From NCBI RefSeq assembly GCF_039729195.1, contig NZ_CP155796.1, forward strand, positions 5,332,001 to 5,396,000: DNA of 64,000 bases. The letters are read 5' to 3'. Numbering within the stretch: the stretch's first letter is position 1; the number at the start of each line of letters is the position of its first letter. The position numbers were made by a program, and so were the translations under genes. A model generated the notes under the pieces. That model was not told the DNA's origin. It saw only the letters and a program-made list of their open reading frames with translations, and ran no database searches. Of the stretch, positions 1 through 7,454 are shown in pieces. The stretch comes from Mycobacterium sp. DL (GTDB taxonomy: Bacteria > Actinomycetota > Actinomycetes > Mycobacteriales > Mycobacteriaceae).

Positions 1-201
1 GAAGCACAGGATGCTCGCGGTGAAACTGACCACTGCGAACACTCCGGCGAAGATCGCGATCAGGGTCTCGGCCATCCCCCAGCTCGCGAGCGCGAACGCC
101 AGCGCGATGATCGCGGTGAAGATGAGGAAAAGGCCGGTGGTGGCGACGGTCTCGTTGAACGGATCGTCGGGGCTGTAGGTGCCTTCGGCCAGGTCGGCCA
201 T
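1..201 (-). CDS. Small membrane protein, 3' part cut by window edge
   Basis: Reading leftward from the ATG at 201 gives 67 codons with no stop before the edge. It begins MADLAEGTYSPDDPFNETVA and continues into two hydrophobic stretches (about residues 22-45 and 48-67), so it is probably an integral membrane protein with a short cytoplasmic N terminus. A GAGGAG ribosome site lies 6-8 nt upstream of the ATG. Family not recognised. An alternative leftward frame at 60-296 is compositionally poor and lacks this ribosome site. Confidence 0.6.
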   Translation of the reverse strand, partial: MADLAEGTYSPDDPFNETVATTGLFLIFTAIIALAFALASWGMAETLIAIFAGVFAVVSFTASILCF

Positions 202-297
202 CGGAATCTCCTCGTGGGCGTAGCAGCGTGATGCGGGGTTGTTACCCACCGGTACGCCGCTGAAAACCACCCGCGGTCTTGAGTTGCGGAAATCACC

Positions 298-570
298 TCA
301 CCGTTTGCGCACCGACAGACCGTTGCGCTCGGCGAGCGACCTCAGTTGCCTGAGCGCAAACTGGCGGTTCCGACCGCCCCGCGGCAGCACGATCCCGGCC
401 CAGAGCCCCTCCGCACCAGGTGTTACGCATGCTTCCCGGGCACACTGCCAGCGTCGGGGACACGCGCGGCACAGCGCCTTCGCGCCGTCGTCGGCGATGG
501 TGATCCACCGGTCGGGATCACGCATGCACGGTGCCGTCCACGCTTGCTCTTCGATCGCCAGTGGATGCAC
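298..570 (-). CDS. WhiB-like (Wbl) iron-sulfur transcriptional regulator, 90 aa
   Basis: Wbl proteins are actinobacterial regulators that hold a redox- or NO-sensitive [4Fe-4S] cluster and usually act with the primary sigma factor. The four cluster cysteines are visible as C15, C34, C37 and C43 (CxxC then x5-C), followed by GLWAG at 55-59, the Wbl G[VI]WGG-type turn, and an arginine-rich tail (RGGRNRQ, SVRKR). The start was set at the second of two close GTGs because AGGAGG at 577-582 is 6 nt from it; a longer open frame to 894 is rejected. The gene is divergent from the TetR gene at 653, and their shared promoter carries stacked inverted repeats (595-627). It does not match any Mtb WhiB subclass well enough for a number. 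The second Gly of the turn (GLWAG rather than GVWGG) is slightly atypical. Confidence 0.75.
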   Translation of the reverse strand: MHPLAIEEQAWTAPCMRDPDRWITIADDGAKALCRACPRRWQCAREACVTPGAEGLWAGIVLPRGGRNRQFALRQLRSLAERNGLSVRKR

Positions 571-594
571 AGACACCCTCCTCCCGTCTTGGCA

Positions 595-627
595 ATACAC
601 TTGTATCGTACTTACGATACAGCTGTA
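595..627. promoter_or_regulatory. Stacked operator in divergent whiB/tetR promoter
   Basis: A perfect 20-bp inverted repeat, TGTATCGTACTTACGATACA, occupies 602-621 (9-bp arms, CT spacer). Its left arm also pairs with an upstream ATACA across another CT (595-606). Its right arm overlaps the self-complementary TACAGCTGTA at 618-627. The result is a ladder of TGTA/TACA half-sites. The ladder lies between the Wbl start (570) and the TetR start (653), the usual place for a TetR autoregulatory operator controlling both genes. Binding is inferred. Confidence 0.65.
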
Positions 628-652
628 CTGTCGAATCGCGACGGGGGTGACG

Positions 653-1297
653 GTGACTACGGTGGCCACTGTGAGGTCGAAACCGGTTCGGACCGGTGCG
701 GAAGAACCGCGCAACGTCGAACGGATTCGCGCCGCAGCCATGCGGTGTTTTGCGGAGAACGGAACGTCGGGCACGACCTTGCGGGGCGTCGCGGCAGCCG
801 CGGGGGTGTCGCTCGGTCTGGTGCAACACCACTTCGCGACGAAGGCGGGACTGATCGAGGCCGTCGACGAGGACGTCGTGAGGCTGGTGATCACGCCTTT
901 CGCCCAGCCGATCCCGGAGGACGCCCCGGATTCGATCGCCGAGATCGGTCAGCGGGTGACTCAGATCTTCACCGAACAGCCTGATGTCGCGGCTTACATC
1001 GGTCGTGCGCTCGTGGACGGCAGCCCGCTGGGTGCCACGATCTTCGACACCTTGTTCGCGCTGGGCCAGGCCCGGTGGCAGCAGCGCGCCGACCGCGGCG
1101 AAACCCGGCCGGACATCGATCTGACGTGGGCGCCCCTCAACGGCATCGTGCTGGCGCTCGGTGTCGTCAGCTTGCGCACCCATATCAACCGGCACCTACC
1201 CGAGCCGTTCACCACACCCGCGCAATTGCAGCGATGGCAGGTTGCCGTGGATTCGCTACTGCGCGAAGGGCTGTTCCGGCGACCCGACGGCGGCTGA
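653..1297 (+). CDS. TetR/AcrR family regulator
   Basis: About 214 aa. The N-terminal helix-turn-helix is clear (ERIRAAAMRCFAENGTSGT, then TLRGVAAAAGVSLGLVQHHF, then ATKAGL), followed by an all-alpha ligand domain. The open frame extends upstream but reads through the whiB promoter, so a GTG start is needed. GTG at 653 lies 5 nt after GGGGG (643-647); GTG at 647 and ATG-less alternatives downstream are possible. It probably represses itself and the divergent Wbl gene through the 595-627 repeats. Ligand unknown. Its stop and the AraC stop on the other strand form TGAGTCA. Confidence 0.8.
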   Translation: MTTVATVRSKPVRTGAEEPRNVERIRAAAMRCFAENGTSGTTLRGVAAAAGVSLGLVQHHFATKAGLIEAVDEDVVRLVITPFAQPIPEDAPDSIAEIGQRVTQIFTEQPDVAAYIGRALVDGSPLGATIFDTLFALGQARWQQRADRGETRPDIDLTWAPLNGIVLALGVVSLRTHINRHLPEPFTTPAQLQRWQVAVDSLLREGLFRRPDGG

Positions 1298-1298
1298 G

Positions 1299-2108
1299 TC
1301 AATCCGGTTGTCCGGCAACCCTTCTGCGGTACGCCGACGGAGTCTCGCCGCAGAACTGGGCGAACGCCCGGGTGAAGGAGCTGATGCTGTCGAACCCGAC
1401 GGCGGTCGCGGTCTCCTGCACCGACTGCCGGGGTGCAGCGAGCAGGGCCATGGCGCGCAGCATGCGCGCGTGCAGCAGATACGTACGCCAGGAGAGGCCG
1501 AGCTGTTCGGCGAACAGCCGCCGCAGCGTTCGCTCCGACACCGACACCGCCCGGCTGACCTGCTCGCAGGACACCGTGTCGAGATGTTGTTTCGTGTAGT
1601 CCATCGCTGCAGCGACGATCGGGTGCGCTGAGGTCGGCAGGCTCAGTGGCGCCTCGTGCTCGAGTGCTTCACAGACCAGTGCGGCCAGGGTGCGGAAGAA
1701 TCCGTCGGAGAGCTCGTCACCGTGTGCGCGCTCGATCGGCCAGCGCAGCGCGTAGATCATCATCTCCCGGATCAGCGGGGACACCGCCAGGATGCGGGCG
1801 CGGTCGCCGCCTTCGGCGATCAGCGTCCGGTCGAACATCACCGCGACCGTTTTCACGTCGGGGTTCATCACCGCCTGGTGCTCCAGGCCCGCCGGGATCC
1901 ACGCCGCCTGCTGGGGTGGCAGCAGGTAGTGCGCCGAATCGGTCTCCACCTCGACCACACCGTGCAGCGCGTACTCGATCTGATGCACCTCGTGGGAGTG
2001 CCAGCCGGTGATCAGCGCATCACCTTCGTAGAGATAGCTGCCACCCAGCGCGCACCCGCCCCGCCGCAGCTCGATGACCCGACGATGTCCCTGGGCGGGC
2101 GTGGACAC
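1299..2108 (-). CDS. AraC family regulator with cupin sensor domain
   Basis: A 269-aa protein of typical length. Residues about 10-100 form an AraC-type cupin (HSHEVHQIEYALHG, PPQQAAWIPAGLEHQ). The C-terminal 100 residues carry two helix-turn-helix motifs (CEQVSRAVSVSERTLRRLF; QETATAVGFDSISSFTRAF) and the family signature ending GETPSAYRRR. The frame is open to 2255, but that part would overlap the neighbouring promoter. GTG at 2108 is preferred because the protein then begins STPAQGHRR and leaves an inverted repeat (2121-2142) as intergenic operator; GTG at 2159 or 2165 cannot be excluded. No good ribosome site is seen, so it may be leaderless. Divergent from the amidohydrolase at 2185, its likely target. 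Confidence 0.75.
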   Translation of the reverse strand: MSTPAQGHRRVIELRRGGCALGGSYLYEGDALITGWHSHEVHQIEYALHGVVEVETDSAHYLLPPQQAAWIPAGLEHQAVMNPDVKTVAVMFDRTLIAEGGDRARILAVSPLIREMMIYALRWPIERAHGDELSDGFFRTLAALVCEALEHEAPLSLPTSAHPIVAAAMDYTKQHLDTVSCEQVSRAVSVSERTLRRLFAEQLGLSWRTYLLHARMLRAMALLAAPRQSVQETATAVGFDSISSFTRAFAQFCGETPSAYRRRVAGQPD

Positions 2109-2120
2109 CAGGTTGGCCGA

Positions 2121-2142
2121 TTCGGACAAGAGTTTGTCCGAA
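2121..2142. promoter_or_regulatory. Inverted repeat upstream of the AraC gene
   Basis: Perfect 9-bp arms, TTCGGACAA (2121-2129) and TTGTCCGAA (2134-2142), are separated by GAGT. The repeat is 13 bp upstream of the proposed AraC GTG and about 43 bp upstream of the divergent amidohydrolase ATG. It is a candidate operator for this pair. If the AraC start is really at 2159 or 2165, the repeat lies inside the coding region and this call weakens. Confidence 0.5.
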
Positions 2143-2184
2143 GACGCAGAGGCGGTCACGTCTACACACGGTACTAGTGGAGAT

Positions 2185-3447
2185 ATGAAAACCGACGACC
2201 TGATTCTGGTGAGCATCGACGACCATGTGGTGGAGCCGCCGGACATGTTCCTCAATCACGTGCCTGCCAAGTACAAGTCGGAGGCGCCGATCGTCGTCAC
2301 CGACGACAAGGGCGTCGACCAGTGGATGTATCAGGGCAGGCCGCAGGGCGTCAGTGGGCTGAATGCGGTGGTGTCGTGGCCGCCGGAGGAGTGGGGCCGC
2401 GACCCTGCCGGCTTCGCCGAGATGCGTCCGGGCGTCTACGACGTCCACGAGCGCGTCCGGGACATGAATCGCAACGGCATCCTCGCGTCGATGTGTTTCC
2501 CGACCTTCACCGGTTTCTCGGCGCGCCACCTCAACATGCACCGCGAGGACGTCACGCTGGTCATGGTGTCGGCCTACAACGACTGGCACATCGACGAGTG
2601 GGCCGGGTCCTACCCGGACCGCTTCATCCCGATCGCCGTGCTTCCGACCTGGAACGTCGAGGCGATGTGCGCGGAGATCCGCCGCGTTGCGGCCAAGGGT
2701 TGCCACGCGGTGACGATGCCGGAACTGCCGCACCTCGAGGGCCTGCCGAGCTACCACGACGACGAGTACTGGGGCCCGGTGTTCCGGACGTTGTCGGAGG
2801 AGAACGTGGTGATGTGCCTGCACATCGGCACCGGTTTCGGCGCGATCAGCATGGCGCCCAACGCACCCATCGACAACCTCATCATCCTGGCCACCCAGGT
2901 GTCCGCGATGTGTGCCCAGGATCTGCTGTGGGGCCCGGCGATGCGCAACTATCCCGACCTGAAGTTCGCGTTCTCCGAGGGCGGCATCGGGTGGATCCCG
3001 TTCTATCTCGATCGCAGCGATCGGCACTACACGAACCAGAAGTGGCTGCGCCGCGATTTCGGCGACAAGTTGCCCAGCGACGTCTTCCGCGAGCACTCGC
3101 TGGCCTGTTATGTCACCGACAAGACCTCGCTGAAGCTGCGCCACGAGATCGGCATCGACATCATCGCCTGGGAGTGCGACTACCCGCACTCGGACTGCTT
3201 CTGGCCCGACGCGCCGGAGAAGGTGCTCGCCGAACTCGACGCCGCCGGTGCCGACGACAGCGACATCAACAAGATCACCTGGCAGAACTCGTCGCGGTTC
3301 TTCGGCTGGGACCCGTTCGCCCGCACCGCGCGCGACCAGGCGACCGTCGGTGCGCTGCGAGCCAAGGCCACCGACGTCGACGTGTCGATCCGGCCGCGGG
3401 CCGAGTGGGCGCGCCTCTACGACGAGAAGCAGTTCGCCCGCACCTGA
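2185..3447 (+). CDS. Amidohydrolase family 2 (ACMSD-like TIM barrel) protein
   Basis: 420 aa. It belongs to the amidohydrolase_2 group of metal-dependent hydrolases and decarboxylases common in actinobacterial degradation clusters. It begins SIDDHVVEPPDMF, the family's first metal-site region with an altered HxH (DDH). Conserved later are the LHIGTG segment, SEGGIGWIP, and WECDYPHSD, whose Asp is the usual catalytic aspartate. The ATG at 2185 follows GTGGAG. It is divergent from the AraC gene. A paralogue lies at 45572. Substrate unknown; hydrolysis, decarboxylation or ring opening of a cyclic beta-keto compound are all possible. Confidence 0.8.
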   Translation: MKTDDLILVSIDDHVVEPPDMFLNHVPAKYKSEAPIVVTDDKGVDQWMYQGRPQGVSGLNAVVSWPPEEWGRDPAGFAEMRPGVYDVHERVRDMNRNGILASMCFPTFTGFSARHLNMHREDVTLVMVSAYNDWHIDEWAGSYPDRFIPIAVLPTWNVEAMCAEIRRVAAKGCHAVTMPELPHLEGLPSYHDDEYWGPVFRTLSEENVVMCLHIGTGFGAISMAPNAPIDNLIILATQVSAMCAQDLLWGPAMRNYPDLKFAFSEGGIGWIPFYLDRSDRHYTNQKWLRRDFGDKLPSDVFREHSLACYVTDKTSLKLRHEIGIDIIAWECDYPHSDCFWPDAPEKVLAELDAAGADDSDINKITWQNSSRFFGWDPFARTARDQATVGALRAKATDVDVSIRPRAEWARLYDEKQFART

Positions 3448-3448
3448 G

Positions 3449-5275
3449 TCAGCTGAAGCGGGCCCGCAGGGCGCGCAGCGGCGACCGCCGGGACGACGCG
3501 CCCGGTGGCCGCCGGGTCGCGTACGGCCACGGCGCGTTGCGCTCGGGAACCGATTCCGTACGAACGTATTTGAGTTGAGCGCGCAGGTGGGCGCGTAGCT
3601 CGTGCAGTTCGGGGTCATTCCAGCGGTTCCGTGCTTCGACGGGGTCGGCGGTCAGATCGTAGAGCTCCCACTGGTCGTCGAGCGGGTCGTTGCGGTACAC
3701 CGGTCCGCCCATCCCGTCGGCGGCGAGATGGCGCACGCCGGGCTCGGTCCAGGTGCCGGGGTCGTCGAATGACCGGACCAGTTTCCACAGATGTCCCGCG
3801 GCACCGGGCGCGGCCGATTCGTCGACGCGCACCACCAGACCTTCGAAGTTGGCCGCGGTGTGCGCCGGAATCCGGATGCGCAGTGGAGCAGGAGGATTGG
3901 CTGTCAGCTTCAGGGCCCGGGCGGCTCCCGAGGCGCCGGTGTCACCTTCGAGTACGTTGTCCCTGGTCATCAGATAGACAGCGCGATCCTCATCGGCCGC
4001 TGCGCCGTCGACGACCGGCATGAGGTCGCGCCCCGGCAGGGGGTGCACTTCGGAGAACGACTCGGTCAGCGTCGTCGACACCGCAGCGATGTCGACACCG
4101 GCCGCTGCGAGCAGCGTGGGCACCAGGTCGACGTGGGAGGTCGGCGCGGTCACCGTGCCCGCCCGGGTCGGGTGGGAACCGATCCTGGCGATGACGAACG
4201 GCACCCGGGTCGCCTCGTCGTAGAGGTTGAACCACTTCTGGTGCAGTCCGCCATGCGCACCGAGCAGATCGCCGTGGTCGGCGGTGCGCACCAGGACCGT
4301 GTCGTCGGCGCCGTCGGAAGATCCGCCCTCGGTGACCGCACGGCGCACCCGGTCGATCGGAGTGTCGACCTCGGCGTGCAACCGGTAGTAGAGGTCCCGG
4401 TATTGCTGAGCATTGCGCCGGTAGGTCCGCTCGATGACGCGCGCCGGGCCATAGCCGGAGTAGTAGGACTCGCGAAAGGCGATCTGGGCGGCCGGTTTTG
4501 TGGACAGGTCCTCGTCCGCAGTGGGTGCCGGCGGGACATGGGGCGGATCGAGCGGTGACGGGTGCAGCGGACTGCGGCGTGCCCAGCCGGGGAACAGCAC
4601 GATGTCGTGCGGGTTGACGAAGCTGGCGACGAGAAGGAACGGCCGCAGTGCCTCGTGGTCTCCGGCGCGGCGCCGCGCGTAGCGGTCCTCGAGCCACGCG
4701 ACCACCCGATCGGCGATCAGTGGGTCGCGGCGGATGCCGGCGTTGGAGAGGCTTGCGCCGTGTGGCTCCGGGCCGACCCACCCCGAAAACCCATACGGGG
4801 CAAGGGGATCAGCGTCCAGGTAGCGCTTCACCGCATCGGGGTCGATGACCCCGTTGTCGTCGTTGCTGGCCAGTGCCCGGCCGGTGGCGGGGTCGATCAG
4901 GTCGGCATGGGAGATGTGCCACTTGCCGTCGTAGTGGGTGTCGTAGCCCGCCGCACGGAACCAGTTGCCCAGAGTGGGGACCTCGCCACGGCGCAGCCAG
5001 CGCAACCTGGAGTCGTCGTGGGACTTGCCGAGGCCGTCGGTCTGGGTGACACCGTGCAGGTCCGGGTAGTGGCCGGTGAAGATCGTCGGGCGACTCGGCA
5101 CGCAGGCCAGTGAACCGGTGTAGTGGCGAACAAAACTGACCCCGTGCTCGTCGAACCACCTTCTGCCGGGCAGCGTTCGGTCACGCCAGGCGCGGACCGC
5201 ATCGGTCTCGTAAGGCGGCGCCGCACGCTCCTCGTCGGTCATCACGATCACGATGTCCGGTTTCTTGGCGCTCAT
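3449..5275 (-). CDS. Type I sulfatase (arylsulfatase/alkylsulfatase family)
   Basis: 608 aa. The fGly-forming motif CVPSR is at 58-62 (C58), followed by PTIFTGHYPDLHG as in the sulfatase signature; the N-terminal metal site is IVIVMTDEE (residues 8-15). RTADHGDLLGAHG carries the Asp-His metal and sulfate ligands. There is no signal peptide, so it should be cytoplasmic and would hydrolyse a sulfate ester already inside the cell. Maturation needs a formylglycine-generating enzyme, not found in this window. It is the last gene of a TetR-SRPBCC-sulfatase unit; its ATG overlaps the SRPBCC stop by 4 nt. It converges on the amidohydrolase with 1 bp between stops. Substrate specificity cannot be read. 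Confidence 0.88.
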   Translation of the reverse strand: MSAKKPDIVIVMTDEERAAPPYETDAVRAWRDRTLPGRRWFDEHGVSFVRHYTGSLACVPSRPTIFTGHYPDLHGVTQTDGLGKSHDDSRLRWLRRGEVPTLGNWFRAAGYDTHYDGKWHISHADLIDPATGRALASNDDNGVIDPDAVKRYLDADPLAPYGFSGWVGPEPHGASLSNAGIRRDPLIADRVVAWLEDRYARRRAGDHEALRPFLLVASFVNPHDIVLFPGWARRSPLHPSPLDPPHVPPAPTADEDLSTKPAAQIAFRESYYSGYGPARVIERTYRRNAQQYRDLYYRLHAEVDTPIDRVRRAVTEGGSSDGADDTVLVRTADHGDLLGAHGGLHQKWFNLYDEATRVPFVIARIGSHPTRAGTVTAPTSHVDLVPTLLAAAGVDIAAVSTTLTESFSEVHPLPGRDLMPVVDGAAADEDRAVYLMTRDNVLEGDTGASGAARALKLTANPPAPLRIRIPAHTAANFEGLVVRVDESAAPGAAGHLWKLVRSFDDPGTWTEPGVRHLAADGMGGPVYRNDPLDDQWELYDLTADPVEARNRWNDPELHELRAHLRAQLKYVRTESVPERNAPWPYATRRPPGASSRRSPLRALRARFS

Positions 5276-5718
5276 GTCTTCTCCTCACAGTGACTGGCCA
5301 GCGAGCCCAGCAATGCCTCGGATCTCCGTGCGACCAGTCGTGCGCCGGCACGCTCGAGCAGTGGGCGCAAGACACGGGGTCTCATCCGCACGGTGCTGGT
5401 GAGCGTCACGGTAGTCCGGCGGTCCCCGTCGGGCGCCAGATTCCAGCGGTTCGCCGCCGACATCGACCGCGGCACGCCGCCGATGTCGTAGGCGAGCAGC
5501 CGGGGTGGGGCGAACGCGGTGATCGTCTCGACAAGCGTGTCCCGGCCGATCTGTACCCGACGGGTCAGGCCGAGAGGGTCGGCGTCCTCGCCGGAGTTGA
5601 TCACGCAGGAGTGGTCGACACCGTCCGCCCATACGCTGAGCGCGCCGAAGTCCGCCAGCACCTCCCAGATCGCCTCGGGTTCGGCTGCGATCGTTCGGGA
5701 GCGGCTGACGTCGGCCAT
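5272..5718 (-). CDS. SRPBCC (START-like) superfamily protein
   Basis: 148 aa, a polyketide-cyclase/START-like fold that binds a hydrophobic ligand in a helix-grip cavity. It starts MADVSRSRTIAAEPEAIWEVLADF, the classic opening of the family, followed by alternating strands (VQIGRDTLVETITAF, TTVTLTSTVRM). ATG 5718 is chosen over an upstream open frame that is compositionally poor. It sits 37 nt after the TetR gene and is translationally coupled to the sulfatase (ATGA overlap), which suggests binding or processing of the same lipophilic molecule. Confidence 0.75.
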   Translation of the reverse strand: MADVSRSRTIAAEPEAIWEVLADFGALSVWADGVDHSCVINSGEDADPLGLTRRVQIGRDTLVETITAFAPPRLLAYDIGGVPRSMSAANRWNLAPDGDRRTTVTLTSTVRMRPRVLRPLLERAGARLVARRSEALLGSLASHCEEKT

Positions 5719-5755
5719 CACCCCATCCAACGCGGCCGGGGGCCGCCGCGCCAGA

Positions 5756-6331
5756 TCATGTCGTTCGGATGCCGCCCAGCACGGTACGGGTGATCGACTC
5801 GGCGCGGCCGCGCGGGAATGACCGGCCCTCACTGAGGATGGCGTAGACGATGCCACCGACGATGGCGTCCGAGGCGTCCTGAGCGGCCGCCCGGTCGAAT
5901 CCCTCGGCCGACAGCCGGTTCCGTACGGTGTCGTGCAGCGGCGCGCTGAAGCCCGCGCGCAAGCGGTCCGCGGTGTCGGCGTGCTCCATGCCGGCGGTGG
6001 TCAGGATCCGCAGCATGGCATTGCCGCGGGCGGTCGTCAGAGTCGCGGCGAGTTTCACCGCCCACGCGCAGATGTCGCTCGTGACGTCGTCGGTCGGGGT
6101 GATCGGTCGCAGGATCTTGTCGGCGTCTTCGAGGATGACGTCGGCGACCAGCGCGTGCCTGCTGGGCCACCAGCGGTAGATCGTCTGCTTCCCGACGCCG
6201 GCACGGGCCGCCACCGCCTCGATGCTCAGCTTGTCGAAGCCGCGTTCCAGCAGTAGCTCCCGGGTGGCGACGACGATGGCCGTGCGTGACTTCTCGCTGC
6301 GCCGACGCGGCGCAGTGAGGTGGGTGGCCAT
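5756..6331 (-). CDS. TetR/AcrR family regulator
   Basis: 191 aa. The N-terminal HTH reads [18 protein letters not shown], then [21 protein letters not shown], then [10 protein letters not shown], the common IYRWWPS variant, with a C-terminal ligand domain resembling TetR_C_11-type proteins. It is divergent from the CoA-ester operon at 6438 and heads the SRPBCC-sulfatase genes. A perfect inverted repeat at 6384-6402 in the shared promoter is its probable operator. Confidence 0.85.
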   Translation of the reverse strand: MATHLTAPRRRSEKSRTAIVVATRELLLERGFDKLSIEAVAARAGVGKQTIYRWWPSRHALVADVILEDADKILRPITPTDDVTSDICAWAVKLAATLTTARGNAMLRILTTAGMEHADTADRLRAGFSAPLHDTVRNRLSAEGFDRAAAQDASDAIVGGIVYAILSEGRSFPRGRAESITRTVLGGIRTT

Positions 6332-6383
6332 CAGTGGTCCACCGGCTTTACACGCTGGGACATCGCCCGTAGTCTGCCACAAG

Positions 6384-6402
6384 ACGAGACGTTGCGTCTC
6401 GT
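6384..6402. promoter_or_regulatory. Inverted repeat in divergent tetR/SDR promoter
   Basis: ACGAGACG-TTG-CGTCTCGT: perfect 8-bp arms with a 3-bp spacer, 53 bp upstream of the TetR start and 36 bp upstream of the SDR ATG. Size, symmetry and position fit a TetR operator controlling both directions. Inferred, not shown. Confidence 0.65.
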
Positions 6403-6437
6403 GAAAGTCGCGGAGGATCAAAGCGAGTGTTCGGGTA

Positions 6438-7454
6438 ATGGCGGCAACGAAGCTGGTGATCGGGGCCAGCGGTTTCCTCGGTTCGCACGTCACCGGGCAA
6501 CTGGTGGCCCGGGGTGACGACGTGCGCGTGATGATCCGCGACACGAGTTCGACGCGCGGCATCGACGGACTTCCCGTCGACGTCCGTCGCGGGGACGTCT
6601 TCGACACCGAGTCACTACGCGCCGCGATGGACGGATGCGACGTCGTCTACTACTGCGTCGTCGACGCACGCCCATGGCTGCGCGACACCACGCCGTTGTG
6701 GCGGACGAACGTGGACGGTCTGCGCAACGTGCTCGACGCCGCGCTCGACGCGGACCTGACGCGCTTCGTGTTCACCAGTTCGATCGGCACCATCGGCCGC
6801 TCGGACGGCGCCATGGCCGACGAGGGCACCGCGCACAACTGGCTCGACGTCGGCGGTGACTACATCCGCTCCCGGGTGGCGGCCGAGGACATGGTGCTGC
6901 GGTACAGCGCCGAGAAGGGCCTGCCCGCAGTGGCGATGTGTGTGGCGAACACCTACGGCCCGGGCGACTGGTTGCCGACACCGCACGGGGGTCTGCTCGC
7001 CGCTGCGGTCGGTGGCAAGCTGCCGTTCTACATCGACGGGTACGAAGCGGAAGTGGTCGGCATCGAGGACGCCGCAGCGGCGTTGATCCTCGCCGGTGAG
7101 CGAGGACGCACCGGCGAACGCTATATCGTCTCGGAGCGATTCATGAGCACCCGCGAGATTCATCAGATCGCTTGTGACGCCGTCGGTGTCACACCTCCGA
7201 AGCGCGGGGTGCCGATCAGGGTGATGTCTGCGGCAGCCCACGTCGGCAGCGTGGTCGCGCGCCTGCGGGGTAAGGACACCAAACTGACGCCCCTGAACAT
7301 CCGCCTGATGCACATCATGACACCACTGGATCACTCCAAGGCCGTCCGCGAACTGGGTTGGCAACCGCGGCCGACATCAGAGTCGATCGTGGCCGCCGCA
7401 CACTTCTTCCGTGACGGAAGCCGCGGGACCGTAACCGCCGAGGACCTGCGATGA
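6438..7454 (+). CDS. NAD(P)-dependent extended SDR (epimerase/3-beta-HSD-like)
   Basis: 338 aa. It opens [14 protein letters not shown], a GxxGFxG Rossmann motif of extended short-chain dehydrogenases. FTSSIGTIG carries the Ser region, and the YIRSR segment (about residues 150-154) stands where YxxxK is expected, so the catalytic Lys may be replaced by Arg. Likely oxidises or reduces a hydroxyl or keto group on a CoA ester or free acid. It is the first gene of a five-gene rightward operon and its stop overlaps the next ATG by 4 nt. The ribosome site is weak (GGG), consistent with a short or absent leader. Confidence 0.8.
   Translation: MAATKLVIGASGFLGSHVTGQLVARGDDVRVMIRDTSSTRGIDGLPVDVRRGDVFDTESLRAAMDGCDVVYYCVVDARPWLRDTTPLWRTNVDGLRNVLDAALDADLTRFVFTSSIGTIGRSDGAMADEGTAHNWLDVGGDYIRSRVAAEDMVLRYSAEKGLPAVAMCVANTYGPGDWLPTPHGGLLAAAVGGKLPFYIDGYEAEVVGIEDAAAALILAGERGRTGERYIVSERFMSTREIHQIACDAVGVTPPKRGVPIRVMSAAAHVGSVVARLRGKDTKLTPLNIRLMHIMTPLDHSKAVRELGWQPRPTSESIVAAAHFFRDGSRGTVTAEDLR

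Noticed and set aside
60..296. 78-codon minus-strand frame overlapping the truncated membrane protein
   Set aside because: Pro/Ser/Arg-rich with no structure; the frame starting at 201 has a ribosome site and membrane helices.
239..652. N-terminal extension of the TetR frame (open from 239)
   Set aside because: It runs through the WhiB-like gene and the operator on the opposite strand, lacks a ribosome site and has a composition unlike a TetR N terminus.
571..894. Upstream extension of the WhiB-like frame
   Set aside because: It overlaps the TetR coding region and the promoter; a strong AGGAGG six nt before GTG 570 decides the start.
2020..3618. Long open frame of 532 codons opposite the amidohydrolase
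   Set aside because: Shadow frame of a high-GC gene: Arg/His/Gly-rich, no family motifs, no ribosome site, while the plus strand encodes a clear amidohydrolase.
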